From CAVORD01 sp963698535 (GTDB lineage: Bacteria > Bacteroidota > Bacteroidia > Bacteroidales > VadinHA17), in contig CAVORD010000001.1 of assembly GCA_963698535.1 (NCBI GenBank), forward strand, positions 496,001-560,000: a DNA stretch of 64,000 bases. Direction: 5' to 3'. Of the stretch, positions 36,740-46,984 are shown piece after piece; positions within the stretch are counted from its first letter, which is position 1; each line of letters starts with the position of its first letter. Under the pieces are notes generated by a model. That model saw nothing but the letters and a program-made list of their open reading frames with translations. It made no database searches and had not been told where the DNA came from. The translations under genes were made by a program, and so were the position numbers.

Positions 36740-37504
36740 TCAGACCAGGATAACCTCAATGCCCTTGTCGCGCATTAGCTGCACCGCATTCGCAGGTGCA
36801 CCCTTATCGGTAATAACCTTATGTATCTGACTGAAGTTACATATCTTACCAAAACCTCTTTTTCCGAATTTTGAAGAGTCGGCCAGTATTATTACCTCCT
36901 GGGCAGCTTTTATCATGCTTTGGTTAAGATGTGCCTCAGCTATGTTACTGGTGGTTAGTCCAAAATCAAGATCAATCCCGTCAACACCCAGGAAGAGCAT
37001 CTGGCACATTAACTCTCCTAACAGACTTTCAGCACTCGGGCCGATCACCGATGCAGAACTCCTTCTGATAGTTCCACCGAGCTGAATTACCTCAATATTT
37101 GATTTACCGCAAAGAGTCAGGGATACCTTCACCGATGATGTAATAACTGTAAGCGGTTCTATTGTAGTGATCTGTTGTGCGAAGCTTACCAATGTTGATC
37201 CTGAAGCAATAATGATCCTGTCGTTCTTCTTTATTAATCTGCTTGCTGCTTCTCCTATTCTTGTCTTTTCGGCAACCTGTACCTTCTCCTTTTCATCAAT
37301 ATGCCGGTCATTGATAAGAGAACTCATCTGGCTCGCGCTGCCATGACTTCGAAATAGCAACTTCCGGCTTTCAAGTTCTTTCAGGTCTTTTCTAACAGTA
37401 ACTTCTGATACCCCAAGTAATTCACTAAGATCCTGAACCTTCGCAAATCCATTCTTCTCCAACTCAGATAAGATGATCTTATGCCGCTGCGCTATGTTTC
37501 TCAT
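36740..37504 (-). CDS. DeoR/GlpR-family transcriptional repressor
   Basis: 254 residues. The N-terminal HTH (FAKVQDLSELLGVSEVTVRKD, in part) is followed by the GSAS hinge region and a sugar-phosphate-sensing domain (IIASGSTLVSFAQQI, VIQLGGTIRRSSASVIGPSAE). Divergent from glpD with a 328 bp gap that holds a tandem repeat resembling DeoR-type operators. It very likely controls the glycerol-3-phosphate genes and responds to a phosphorylated C3 compound (inference from context). Confidence 0.92.
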   Translation of the reverse strand: MRNIAQRHKIILSELEKNGFAKVQDLSELLGVSEVTVRKDLKELESRKLLFRSHGSASQMSSLINDRHIDEKEKVQVAEKTRIGEAASRLIKKNDRIIIASGSTLVSFAQQITTIEPLTVITSSVKVSLTLCGKSNIEVIQLGGTIRRSSASVIGPSAESLLGELMCQMLFLGVDGIDLDFGLTTSNIAEAHLNQSMIKAAQEVIILADSSKFGKRGFGKICNFSQIHKVITDKGAPANAVQLMRDKGIEVILV

Positions 37505-37832
37505 CCTGCTTTGTTATAATAATTTCACATTTTCCAATCATAAAGGTATAAAATAAAAGTTGCGATTTAAAGTAGTGAATTCGGAAGTATGCTTAAATCA
37601 GAAGCCCTTTTACCATCATAAAAATCTATTCTTCTGACAAAGTATTTCATTTTTAAGCAATTAGCAGGAAGAGTGAATCGCAAATAAATAGAAATTAAAT
37701 ATGATTTATATGAAATTAGTGAGATTACGAATGCTTTCGTATGCTTTCAAATATGTTTTGATTTTAAAAATAATCATTTAAATTTACAGAGTCAGGTTCT
37801 TTAATTATCCTGGTATTGAAATTTATTAAATC
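37505..37832. promoter_or_regulatory. Divergent DeoR-glpD control region
   Basis: Contains the tandem repeat ATGCTTTCGTATGCTTTCAA at 37731-37750 (two 10-bp units) and, just downstream, TTTG (37757-37760) and TAAATTTA (37779-37786) 18 bases apart, a possible glpD promoter with one mismatch. The repeat abuts the -33 element, a good place for a repressor. TTTCG-containing tandem units are typical of DeoR-family operators. The remainder is AT-rich with no ORF. Confidence 0.55.
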
Positions 37833-39404
37833 ATGTTGAAAAGGGAAGAAAGTATTGATTTGCTGATGAGCTCAGATTCTGATTGGGATTTTATTGTAAT
37901 CGGAGGGGGAGCAACAGGTTTAGGTATAGCCGTTGACGCTGCAAGCAGAGGCTTTAAGACAGTATTGCTGGAGCAATCAGATTTCGCAAAAGGGACATCG
38001 GGAAGAAGTACAAAACTTGTTCACGGAGGTGTAAGGTATTTACAGAATGGTGACGTGGCCCTGGTGAGGGAGGCCCTGCACGAGAGAGGCTACCTGGGAA
38101 AGAACGCTCCACATCTTGTATTTAAGCAGCGCTTCATCGTAGGAAATTATCGTTGGTGGGAGAAACCGTTCTATACCATTGGAATGACATTCTATGACCT
38201 TTTATCCGGATCACTGAGTCTGGGTCGTTCTCTCCCGCTGGGCAAAAAAGAGGTAATAAGAAGAGTGCCGCAGATCGTACAGGAGAATCTGCGTGGTGGA
38301 GTAATGTATTATGACGGTCAGTTTGATGATTCGAGACTAGCTATAAACCTTATGCAGACAGCTGTGGAGAAGGGTGCGGTGGTAGTGAATTACACAAAAG
38401 TAACAGGTATTCAGAAAAATTCAGACGGGAAAGTTTGTGGCGTGGCTGTTTTTGATGAAATAGGTGGTAAATCATTTGAATTGAGAGGAAAGTCAATAAT
38501 TAACGCTACCGGAATATTTGTAGACAGTATTATATTAATGGACAATCCTGAAGAGAAACCTTTAGTAAGGCCAAGCCAGGGAGTTCACCTTGTAGTAGAT
38601 AAATCATTTCTGGGTGGGGAAGATGCAATAATGATACCTAAAACCAGCGACGGAAGGGTGATGTTTGGTGTCCCATGGCACGACCGCGTTATACTGGGGA
38701 CAACTGATACTCTTGTGAGTGAATTTGTTCTTGAACCAAGGGCTTTGGAGGAGGAGGTCGATTTTATTCTGGAAACAGCAGGTCGGTACCTTACTAAAAA
38801 GCCAGGGCGCGAAGATGTTCTCTGTGTTTTTGCAGGGTTGCGTCCACTTGCTGCCCCAAAAAGGCATGCTGAAGAGTCAAAAACAAAAGAGATATCAAGA
38901 AGCCACAAACTATTGGTTTCACCAGCCGGACTGATAACCATTACGGGCGGTAAGTGGACCACATACAGACTTATGGCTGAAGAGACTGTTGATCTGGCAA
39001 TTAAAAAGAACGGACTCCCTTCCAAACCATGCCGGACAAGAAAATTGAAGATTCATGGATACATAGATAACCCTGAGAGAACTAATTGGCTATATGTTTA
39101 TGGCAGTGACAAGGAAGAAATTCTTAAGTTGCAGAGAGAAAACCCCGACTATAACGAAAAGATCGGGGAAGAGTTTGAATTTACGAAAGGGGAGGTGATC
39201 TGGGCCATAAGGGAAGAGATGGCCAGAACTGTTGATGATGTACTTGCCAGAAGAGTCAGGGCGTTATATCTTGATGCTAAGGCTTCGATTGAAATGGCTC
39301 CCAAAGTTGCCTCAATAATGGCTCTGGAGATGCAAAAGGATAAAGTGTGGGAAGAGACACAGGTACATGAGTATACAGAAATGGCCAGAGGATATATGTT
39401 ATAA
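37833..39404 (+). CDS. glpD: FAD-dependent glycerol-3-phosphate dehydrogenase
   Basis: 523 residues. The N-terminal Rossmann motif IVIGGGATGLGIAVDAASRG binds FAD, followed by SGRSTKLVHGGVRYLQ, the hallmark of GlpD/GlpA. Oxidises glycerol-3-phosphate to dihydroxyacetone phosphate at the inner membrane and passes electrons to quinones. First gene after the operator region; 68 bp before glpT. Confidence 0.94.
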   Translation: MLKREESIDLLMSSDSDWDFIVIGGGATGLGIAVDAASRGFKTVLLEQSDFAKGTSGRSTKLVHGGVRYLQNGDVALVREALHERGYLGKNAPHLVFKQRFIVGNYRWWEKPFYTIGMTFYDLLSGSLSLGRSLPLGKKEVIRRVPQIVQENLRGGVMYYDGQFDDSRLAINLMQTAVEKGAVVVNYTKVTGIQKNSDGKVCGVAVFDEIGGKSFELRGKSIINATGIFVDSIILMDNPEEKPLVRPSQGVHLVVDKSFLGGEDAIMIPKTSDGRVMFGVPWHDRVILGTTDTLVSEFVLEPRALEEEVDFILETAGRYLTKKPGREDVLCVFAGLRPLAAPKRHAEESKTKEISRSHKLLVSPAGLITITGGKWTTYRLMAEETVDLAIKKNGLPSKPCRTRKLKIHGYIDNPERTNWLYVYGSDKEEILKLQRENPDYNEKIGEEFEFTKGEVIWAIREEMARTVDDVLARRVRALYLDAKASIEMAPKVASIMALEMQKDKVWEETQVHEYTEMARGYML

Positions 39405-39472
39405 AGCTAAATGAGATGGAAATTGCCATAATTTAATGAATATTGAAGGAATGCTTTTTATATAGTTAGTTT

Positions 39473-40934
39473 ATGATAAACTTTTTAAAGCCACCGGCAC
39501 CAAAAGATCTTGTACCTGAAGAGAATATTGCTTCTACCTATAAGAAACTCCGCCTAAAGGTTTTCCTTGGGGCTTTTATCGGATATGCTGGCTACTATCT
39601 GGTAAGGAAAAATCTGGCACTGGCTATTCCCGGGATGATTCAGCCTGTTGAGAGCGGCGGACTGGGATATACAAAACTTGAGCTGGGTATAGCTCTTTCA
39701 GCTATATCGATAGCATACGCATTCAGTAAGTTTCTGATGGGAGCTTTATCCGACAGATCCGATGCAAGGAAATTTCTTGTGATTGGACTTGTTGCCTCTT
39801 CTTTACTCATGATGTCGGTGGGACTTTTCTCCTTTGCCACAAGTTCTGTTCTTATCATTTTTATGTTCATGCTGGTCATCGGATGGCTTGCAGGAATGGG
39901 CTGGCCCCCATGCGGCAGGGTAATGGTTCACTGGTTCTCACATAATGAACGAAGTTTCAAAATGTCGCTCTGGAACACCTCACATACCTTTGGAAGCGGA
40001 CTGATGGGCAATCTTGCTGCAGTAGGGACACTTTTTATCGGAGGACTCTTTATTGTCGATATAGGGGGAGGAGTGTTTGTTGAGCAAAGCTGGAGATCGG
40101 TATTTGTATTTCCCAGTGCAGTAGCCCTGCTTATTGCCGGCTTCTGCTGGTGGGCACTAAGGGATACTCCGCAATCATGCGGATTACCACCTATTGATCA
40201 GTATAGAAAAGATTTTACTGTGAAAAAGGAGTTGAGCTCGGAAGAGAAAATTCCTGCTAAAGAGCTATTTGTTAAATATATATTCAAGAATAAAGTGCTA
40301 TGGCTTATTGCCCTGGCCAATATTTTCGTCTACCTGGTAAGGTACGGTATCGGAGACTGGTCACCGACTTATTGTCAGGAGTCCGGGCTGCTGACCAGTG
40401 AACAGAGTAAAATGGCATTTTCCCTGCATAACTATGCTGGAGTGCCGGGTACAATACTTTGTGGACTCATCTCCTCCAAACTGTTCAAGGGAAGATGTGC
40501 ACCTGCAAATGTGATCTATATGCTCCTGGTACTGGTGTTTATAGTCCTCTATTGGAAAGCTGCTCCGGTAGCAGCATACCTTTCAACTACTTTCTCCGCC
40601 GACCTTGATAGCCACCAGAGTAACTGTGGTATACACCTCACTCATAGCGATCGGGTTCTTTATCTACGGTCCTGTTGCTCTTATAGGTGTTCAGGCAATA
40701 AATCTCGTCCCAAAAAACGCTGCAGGAACAGCTGCAGGCTTTGTAGGGCTGTTTGGATATCTTATTGGAGATGCTCTCCTTTCTAAGGTGCTGATAGGCG
40801 CTGTAGCCGATAATGTTAATTATGGCTGGGAGGCTACATTCTGGATTTTTATTATTGCCAGCATACTGGCAGCACTCTTCTCTGCTGCAACATGGAAAAA
40901 AGAGAAGGCTGCATGTGCTGTTAATCACAACTAA
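39473..40934 (+). CDS. glpT: Glycerol-3-phosphate transporter GlpT-like (MFS, one frameshift)
   Basis: About 485 residues with 12 TM segments. The opening FLGAFIGYAGYYLVRKNLAL is the organophosphate:Pi antiporter signature. The frame shifts at about 40590-40610: the first frame loses homology after AAYLSTTFSA, and TM11-12 (IGFFIYGPVALIGVQAINL, GLFGYLIGDAL) continue in the next frame to TAA 40932-40934. Probably exchanges glycerol-3-phosphate for phosphate. Flanked by glpD and a phosphatase gene. Confidence 0.9.
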
Positions 40935-40938
40935 TATT

Positions 40939-41870
40939 ATGAGAAAGAGATCAGTTATTTCTATTAGCAATTATTTGCACAGTATCAGTACTGAATGCTC
41001 AGGAGTATCGACCTATTAAGGGATGGTCACAAGCAGGTCAATGAAAGAATTGAAAGTTTCCTCAATTCAACAATTTCTATTAAGGAGAGGAAAGTTTCAG
41101 TCTTCGACTGCGATGGCACCACTTTTGGTCAGGTGCCTCATTATCTTGCCGACGAAGCACTCTATCAATATGCAGATGAAGTGCTGAAGAAAAGGAGTGA
41201 TAAGGAGTCGCGTGAGAAAACTGGCAGATCCTGAATAAAATGGTCAGGGATGGAAATAATGTCGGCAAAGCTATGTAGAAGACAGGGTCCATTTCTTAGC
41301 CGGTCTGACTCCTGAAGAAATTGAACAGATCGGTTATGACTGTTACAGAAGGTCTTATCAAGGGTAAGTTTTATCCGGAGATGAAAGAACTTATTGCAAA
41401 CCTGCAGGAGTATGGATTTGAAGTATGGATACTTACAGCCTCACCGGAAATTCTGTATCAAAAGTTTGTGTCGGAAGAGTTCGGAATTTCCAATGTTAAT
41501 GTGATTGGTGCCAAGTGTGTTGTGAAAAACGGAAAAACGACCGGAGAGATTATACCTCCCATTCCACAGGACGATGGTAAGGGTCATACAATAGAAACCT
41601 TCATATAAGGCAAGACCTCTAATTGTGGGTGGTAACAGTCGTGGCGACATGGATATGCTTAATGAGTCATTCGGGTTAAAGATTGTTGTAAACCCGGATG
41701 ATGAAACAGTCAGAGGAAAGGAAGACGGTGAAATGAGCGGGTATACCGTGAAGTCATACTGGGAGAAAGAGGGTGCAATTATTGTTAAATGTGATGATGT
41801 GGCTGACCCTAAAATCAGATTTCATACAACGGAATGGAAAATAAGAAAGAACAAATCAAACCCTAAGTAG
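40939..41870 (+). pseudogene. HAD-superfamily phosphatase, several frameshifts
   Basis: A signal-peptide-like start (MRKRSVISI, continuing as IICTVSVLNAQE in another frame) is followed by the HAD motif I VFDCDGTTFG at about 41104, a helical cap, motif II region ILTASPEILYQKF, and motif III/IV GGNSRGDMDML. At least four shifts occur (about 40970, 41035, 41215-41270 and 41340-41610). The predicted periplasmic location and position between glpT and a glycerophosphodiesterase suggest dephosphorylation of an exported organophosphate, but this is inference. The breaks look like indels because all HAD motifs survive. Confidence 0.7.
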
Positions 41871-41933
41871 GAATTACGGGAAACAAGGATATAAATGATG
41901 ATCGTGGGATTTAACTATTAGAAATGCGATGTT

Positions 41934-43115
41934 ATGAGAATTAAAGGATTATTGATCACATTATTTACATTATCAATCCTTTGTGCCCAGGCTCAAAAGA
42001 TTTCACCTGAGTCAAGGGAGTTGCAAAATTATATTCCTGATAATGCTGTTATAGCACACAGAGGGACTGTTTACTGGGCTCCGGAGCTTACAGAGGCATC
42101 ATTTCGCTGGGCACGCAATGCCGGTGCTGATTATGTTGAACTTGATGTCCAAAGATCAAAGGATGGTGTTTTGATAATCATGCACGACATCACTTTTAAA
42201 CGTACCACAGATGTAGCGGTAAAATTTCCGGGAAGGGAAAATGACCCCGTATCCTCATTTACCTATAAGGAGATATCACAACTTGATGCCGGAAAAATAT
42301 TCAATCAAAAGAATAAGGAACAGGGACGCAGTAGCTTCGAGAATCTTGACGTTCTCGTTTTCGAGGATGTTTTCCGTATAGCAGAAGGGAAAAAGATCAG
42401 GAGGAATCCTGATGGATCAAGGATCTTTCATCTGGATGAAAACGGACAATATCACTTTGAATATGAGAAAGATCCCGGTGACAATGGTCACAGACCAGGT
42501 GTCTATATTGAAACAAAGAAGCCAGATCTCAATCCGGGAATTGAAGAGCAGATATACAATGAGTTGACCAGGATGAACTGGAATCCGCTGGAAGGGGAGA
42601 AGATCAGAGAAAATGAACCTTTTTACCTGAAAGGCCTCGTGAATATTGGTAATACAAGAGGCAAAATACTTTTGCAGACCTTTTCCCGTGAAGGTATGCT
42701 TGAACTGAAAAGAGTTTTTAAAGGTGAGGTGCTGACCAGTTTCCTGATCCTTAATAACACACCGGACGAATTTAAAAAAGTTGAGGTCATGGATGAGATA
42801 GTGGCTTTTACCCTGGAGTGCGGAGCACCTTTCATCGGGACCAACATCAGCGACACCAATGATGGCCTGCCACCACAGTTTGCAAAGAGGATCCATGCTG
42901 CCGGAATAAAGATCAATGCTTATTCATTCAATACGACAGAGCAGATGATCAAATATTTTGGCCAGGGTAAAGGGAAGAAGGCTACACCTCTCCTCGATGG
43001 AATGATTACAAACAGAGCTGATCTTACAATCCGGTTCTACAGTGAACATAAGGTTCGGAAACCAGGTATACCGGTTGAACCGCAGCAGATATTGGAAGAT
43101 CTGGGATATAATTAA
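41934..43115 (+). CDS. glpQ: Periplasmic glycerophosphodiester phosphodiesterase
   Basis: 393 residues with signal peptide (LLITLFTLSILCAQAQ). GDPD catalytic residues are present: His42-Arg43 in IAHRG, Glu69 and Asp71 in VELDVQ, His84 in IMHDITF, and the ETKKP strand. It carries an insertion of about 60 residues (KIRRNPDGSRIFHLDENG region) relative to short GDPDs. Releases glycerol-3-phosphate from glycerophosphodiesters for GlpT and GlpD, which fits the operon. ATG 41934 is the start. Confidence 0.93.
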   Translation: MRIKGLLITLFTLSILCAQAQKISPESRELQNYIPDNAVIAHRGTVYWAPELTEASFRWARNAGADYVELDVQRSKDGVLIIMHDITFKRTTDVAVKFPGRENDPVSSFTYKEISQLDAGKIFNQKNKEQGRSSFENLDVLVFEDVFRIAEGKKIRRNPDGSRIFHLDENGQYHFEYEKDPGDNGHRPGVYIETKKPDLNPGIEEQIYNELTRMNWNPLEGEKIRENEPFYLKGLVNIGNTRGKILLQTFSREGMLELKRVFKGEVLTSFLILNNTPDEFKKVEVMDEIVAFTLECGAPFIGTNISDTNDGLPPQFAKRIHAAGIKINAYSFNTTEQMIKYFGQGKGKKATPLLDGMITNRADLTIRFYSEHKVRKPGIPVEPQQILEDLGYN

Positions 43116-43186
43116 ATTACAGAGACGAAATAAAGGTTTTGATTCCTAATTAGAAAGGGAGCAGATTGTAATTTAAATTCAACCTT

Positions 43187-43225
43187 AATGGGAAGTGACT
43201 CAATAGATGTCACTTCCCATTTTTT
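43187..43225 (+). terminator. Terminator after the glp locus
   Basis: AATGGGAAGTGAC pairs perfectly with GTCACTTCCCATT across a 9-base loop, followed by a T run (TTTTT). It ends the glp transcript 72 bases after the GDPD stop. Confidence 0.92.
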
Positions 43226-43308
43226 ATATGCCTCTTTTCTAGGTTACCTCTGCCAACGGAGCCTATCTTTTGAAAAAAAATGGTACGTTTAAGGTAAAAT
43301 TAAATGTG

Positions 43309-44477
43309 ATGAGAAAAATAGTTTTACTGGCATTTCTACTTCTGTTGGCAGGGTCATCTATAAAGGCACAGGTCGATGATGAAACAGAGGTATATTTCAT
43401 TACATGCATGCCCGGCGATGCTGCCTATTCAGTCTATGGCCATAGCGCAATAAGGATTGTAATACCCTCAATAAGATATGATCAGGTTTTTAACTGGGGT
43501 GTGTTTGATTTCTCAACTCCGGGCTTTGCCTTTAAGTTTGCAATGGGCAAACTCAATTATATGCTCGGTGTTAGTACTTATAACAGGTTCCTTCAGGAAT
43601 ATATGATGGAGCAGAGAACTGTCTACTCTCAGAAAATTAATCTTGATCCGCAGGCTAAAAAGGTCCTTTTTGAATTGGTTACAGAGAACCTGCAACCGGA
43701 AAACAGATTCTATCTATACGACTTCTTCTATGATAACTGTGCAACCCGTGTGCGCGATATTATAGAGGCATCAGTGGGAGGGGCTCTCATCTATCCGGAA
43801 AAATATAAAACTAAAAAGGAGATGCGGTCCTTCAGGGAACTGATCGATATATATCAGTCAAAAATGCCGTGGGTTGACCTCGGAGCCGATATGCTCCTGG
43901 GGATGCCTGCCGATAAAAAAGCGGGTTTCAGGGAGGAGATGTTTCTTCCTATGGAGATGATGGTCAATCTGTCGGAAGCAGATGTTTGGAAGAGGGAGAA
44001 AAAGTCCAGCTTCTGGAAGACCCGGAGATAGTTGTCGATTTTACAGATGTAGCTTCTCACACCAGATTCTGGACAGCACCATTTTTTGTCTTTACTCTTC
44101 TCCTCGTGATAATTATCTGGCTAACCTGGTTCTTAAGGAAAAAGCGGATTATTAAGGCACTCGATATTATTCTTTTCGGCATTTTCTCACTGGTGGCACT
44201 GGTTATGATCTTTACTAATATCTTCACCGATCATAAGGCGATGCACTGGAATTTCAATATACTATGGCTCAATCCTTTTATTTTTCCTGCTTTTATTTCA
44301 CTTTTCAGAAAGAATTATTCCAGATTCTGGTTCAGGATGGTTCTCTTTACCACCCTTCTCCTCGTTCCGGCTCTTCTTATAATGCCACAACAGCTGAACA
44401 TTAGCCTGCTGCCGATTGTTTTGATACTGATCGTAAGAACAGTTATCCTTGCCGATTTTTCAAAGCCTCTGAAATGA
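43309..44477 (+). CDS. DUF4105 (Lnb N-terminal domain) membrane protein, one frameshift
   Basis: ATG 43309 starts a signal peptide (VLLAFLLLLAGSSIKAQ). The DUF4105 domain follows: TCMPGDAAYSVYGHSAIRI, FNWGVFDFSTPGFAFKFA and DNCATRVRDI with conserved His and Cys. The frame shifts at about 43985-44030, and the continuation carries four TM helices (FVFTLLLVIIIWLTWFL and on) to TGA 44477. The family is widespread in Bacteroidota; some members act on lipoprotein or envelope lipids but the role here is unknown. Overlaps the hemerythrin gene by 4 bp. Confidence 0.85.
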
Positions 44478-45196
44478 AATATATTACCAAAAGCGATGTT
44501 TTGAGTGATTTCGTGCTGGAAAATCCTCAGCTTATGCCTGTCCTTACCAGATTCGGTATTAAACCAGGTTTTGGAGGAGGAACAGTTGAAGATGTATGTG
44601 ATAAATCTGAGGCTGATGCCTCAATGGTTATTGAAATTATAAACACATTTCTTCATCCCGGTTATTTCCCTCAGGAAAAGCTCATCGCTATCTCAGTTGA
44701 GAAGATCGTTGAATATCTTAAAGCGACGCACAACTACTATATTTCTCATCTTCTTCCTGAAATAGACCGGTTAACAGCGAACCTGATCGCCTCCGACAAA
44801 TCAGGTAATATGCCTCTTCTTGAAAAATTTTATAAGAATTACAAAGCCACTCTCACGGAGCACCTGGCTGAGGAAGAAGATAATATATTTCCATACGCTC
44901 TCGCCCTTGGACAGATATGTGCAGGTAAGATGAAGCAATTGCCCGACTCGCTTAAGGAGCTGTCTGCCCAAAAATTCAAGGATGAACACTCAAATGTTGA
45001 AAACAGCATAAGCGACCTTAAAAACATACTCGTTAAATATCTTCCGCCAGATTATGATGTTAACATAGGTATCGACCTGTTGATCAAACTGGATTCATTG
45101 CAGAATGATATTGCTAACCACACCAGAATAGAGGATTTTATTCTGGTACCAATACTTGAATCCCTTGAAAAATGCATAAGGGATAGGAATAAATAG
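44474..45196 (+). CDS. Hemerythrin-domain protein, RIC/ScdA-like
   Basis: 240 residues. The short N-terminal domain (about 1-65) resembles the ScdA_N/DUF542 or DUF1858 module but lacks its CC motif (FGIKPGFGGG where CC would be). The hemerythrin four-helix domain follows with ligand His in ATHNYYISHLL, LTEHLAEEEDNIFPY and KDEHSNVE ... ANHTRIEDFIL. RIC proteins repair iron-sulfur centres after nitric oxide or oxidative damage. It is followed at a 1-base gap by a LuxR-type regulator, a known Bacteroidota pairing. Confidence 0.87.
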   Translation: MKYITKSDVLSDFVLENPQLMPVLTRFGIKPGFGGGTVEDVCDKSEADASMVIEIINTFLHPGYFPQEKLIAISVEKIVEYLKATHNYYISHLLPEIDRLTANLIASDKSGNMPLLEKFYKNYKATLTEHLAEEEDNIFPYALALGQICAGKMKQLPDSLKELSAQKFKDEHSNVENSISDLKNILVKYLPPDYDVNIGIDLLIKLDSLQNDIANHTRIEDFILVPILESLEKCIRDRNK

Positions 45197-45197
45197 G

Positions 45198-45764
45198 ATG
45201 GAATTTATAATTATCCACGACTCGGAAATTATTTACAGGGGACTGGCTGCGATCCTGAGAGATTCCTTTGCCTGTCATGTAACAAGAGCAACCGAAATCG
45301 ATCATTTTGGTGATTTCAACCCCGGTAACAATGTGATAATTCTTGCCGACTTAAATATAGTTGCAACTGAAGTTGACAAATTACGGACACTTATCTCAAA
45401 CAGGAAAGTAGTCGGGGTTATCGCTTTAGCAATGGCTGATATTGGCAAGGGCAATATCTCTCCCTGGGATGTTTATACTATCTCCGAAAAGCCCGATTTA
45501 TTAGTTTCCATGGTTGAAGGGTTGCTCCAAAAAAGAGGAAAGGATGGGTCGGTAAACAATACTCTTAGTAACAGGGAAACAGAGATACTTAAGCTGGTTG
45601 CTCTGGGCAGGATAAATAAAGAGATAGCCGATATATTGCATATAAGTACACACACAGTAATATCGCACAGGAAAAATATTACCGAGAAGCTGGGAATCAA
45701 GACTATACCCGGATTAACACTATATGCATTTCTTAACGGTATTATTGATGGCGGTGATATATAA
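45198..45764 (+). CDS. LuxR-type response regulator
   Basis: 188 residues. The N-terminal receiver-like domain has Asp8 and Asp51 (in IILADLNIV) and a Lys in TISEKPDLL, so phosphorylation is possible, although it is short. The C-terminal HTH reads TLSNRETEILKLVALGRINK followed by EIADILHISTHTVISHRKNI. No sensor kinase is adjacent. Co-transcription with the hemerythrin gene suggests control of a nitrosative or redox stress response. Confidence 0.88.
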   Translation: MEFIIIHDSEIIYRGLAAILRDSFACHVTRATEIDHFGDFNPGNNVIILADLNIVATEVDKLRTLISNRKVVGVIALAMADIGKGNISPWDVYTISEKPDLLVSMVEGLLQKRGKDGSVNNTLSNRETEILKLVALGRINKEIADILHISTHTVISHRKNITEKLGIKTIPGLTLYAFLNGIIDGGDI

Positions 45765-45986
45765 GGCAGCACTTTAAAATAGTAAGATCTCTTTACCCAA
45801 TTTGACTTTGACTGATCAAAGTTTCGCAATGAAGATCAACGCAGAGTTCAGACAATCTTTTAACTTAACATTAACATTTCTTAACTCTGCTATTCAGAAT
45901 AGAACCTTTTTTTTGCTTCTGCTTTCATGCTTATAGTGAAAGTATTAACCTATTAGTTAAATTTGTAACTCAAACTGAAAGAATTT

Positions 45987-46982
45987 ATGGAACACAGTAC
46001 GGATATCCGGCTCATAAATGAAAAAATCGAGAAGGAGAGCTACTTTGTAGATGCAGTGCGGATGGAGATGGGAAAGGTTATCATTGGCCAGCGCCATCTG
46101 ACTGACAGTTTGCTTATTGGTCTGTTATCGAACGGACATATACTGCTTGAAGGTGTGCCGGGTCTGGCAAAGACACTGGCGGTAAGGACACTTGCATCGG
46201 TTATCGATGCCTCCTTCAGCAGGATCCAGTTTACTCCCGATCTGCTCCCGGCTGACCTGACGGGAACAATGATCTACAGTCAGAAAAAGGAGGAGTTCCT
46301 GGTTAAGAAAGGTCCGCTTTTTGCAAATTTTATTCTCGCTGATGAGATAAACAGGTCACCGGCCAAGGTTCAGAGTGCCTTGCTCGAAGCTATGCAGGAG
46401 CGACAGATCACTCTTGGCGAAAACACCTACAAATTGCCGGAACCATTCCTTGTAATGGCTACCCAAAACCCGATAGAACAGGAGGGTACATACCCGCTGC
46501 CGGAGGCACAGGTCGACAGGTTCCTGATGAAAGTGGTTATCGATTACCCTTCGCTGGAGGAGGAGAAACTGATAATCAGGGAAAACCTTCTAGGAGAGTT
46601 TCCCAGACCATCAACTGTGGTAAAGCCTGAAGATATCCTGCGGGCCAGAGCTGCTGTAAAGGAGGTATACATGGACGAAAAGATCGAAAACTACATCCTG
46701 CAGATTGTTTTTGCCACCCGTTACCCCGCTAAATACGGCCTTCCTCAATACAGTAACCTTATCTCTTTCGGAGCATCACCCCGTGCCAGTATCAATCTTG
46801 CACTGGCGGGCAAGGCTTATGCCTTCATACGCAGACGCGGGTATGTGGTGCCTGAGGATATCAGAAATATTTGTGCCGATGTATTAAGACATCGCATAGG
46901 ACTTACATATGAGGCTGAAGCAGAAAATATTTCAGCAGATATGATAATAGCCGAAATATTGAATACCATCGAAGTTCCCTGA
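45987..46982 (+). CDS. MoxR-family AAA+ ATPase
   Basis: 331 residues. Walker A GVPGLAKT, Walker B FILADEINRSPAK, sensor ATQNPIEQEGTYPLPEAQ and arginine-finger region VDRFLMK are standard for MoxR. An exact TAAATTTG -7 box at 45958-45965 lies 22 bases before the ATG; the -33 is unclear. First gene of the Bat cluster. MoxR proteins act as chaperones with VWA-domain partners, here DUF58, BatA and BatB. Confidence 0.95.
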   Translation: MEHSTDIRLINEKIEKESYFVDAVRMEMGKVIIGQRHLTDSLLIGLLSNGHILLEGVPGLAKTLAVRTLASVIDASFSRIQFTPDLLPADLTGTMIYSQKKEEFLVKKGPLFANFILADEINRSPAKVQSALLEAMQERQITLGENTYKLPEPFLVMATQNPIEQEGTYPLPEAQVDRFLMKVVIDYPSLEEEKLIIRENLLGEFPRPSTVVKPEDILRARAAVKEVYMDEKIENYILQIVFATRYPAKYGLPQYSNLISFGASPRASINLALAGKAYAFIRRRGYVVPEDIRNICADVLRHRIGLTYEAEAENISADMIIAEILNTIEVP

Positions 46983-46984
46983 TC

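Noticed and set aside
36588..36830. Frame across the second tRNA-flank repeat
   Set aside because: Encodes low-complexity Arg/Glu-rich sequence from repeats and overlaps the end of the DeoR gene; no family resemblance.
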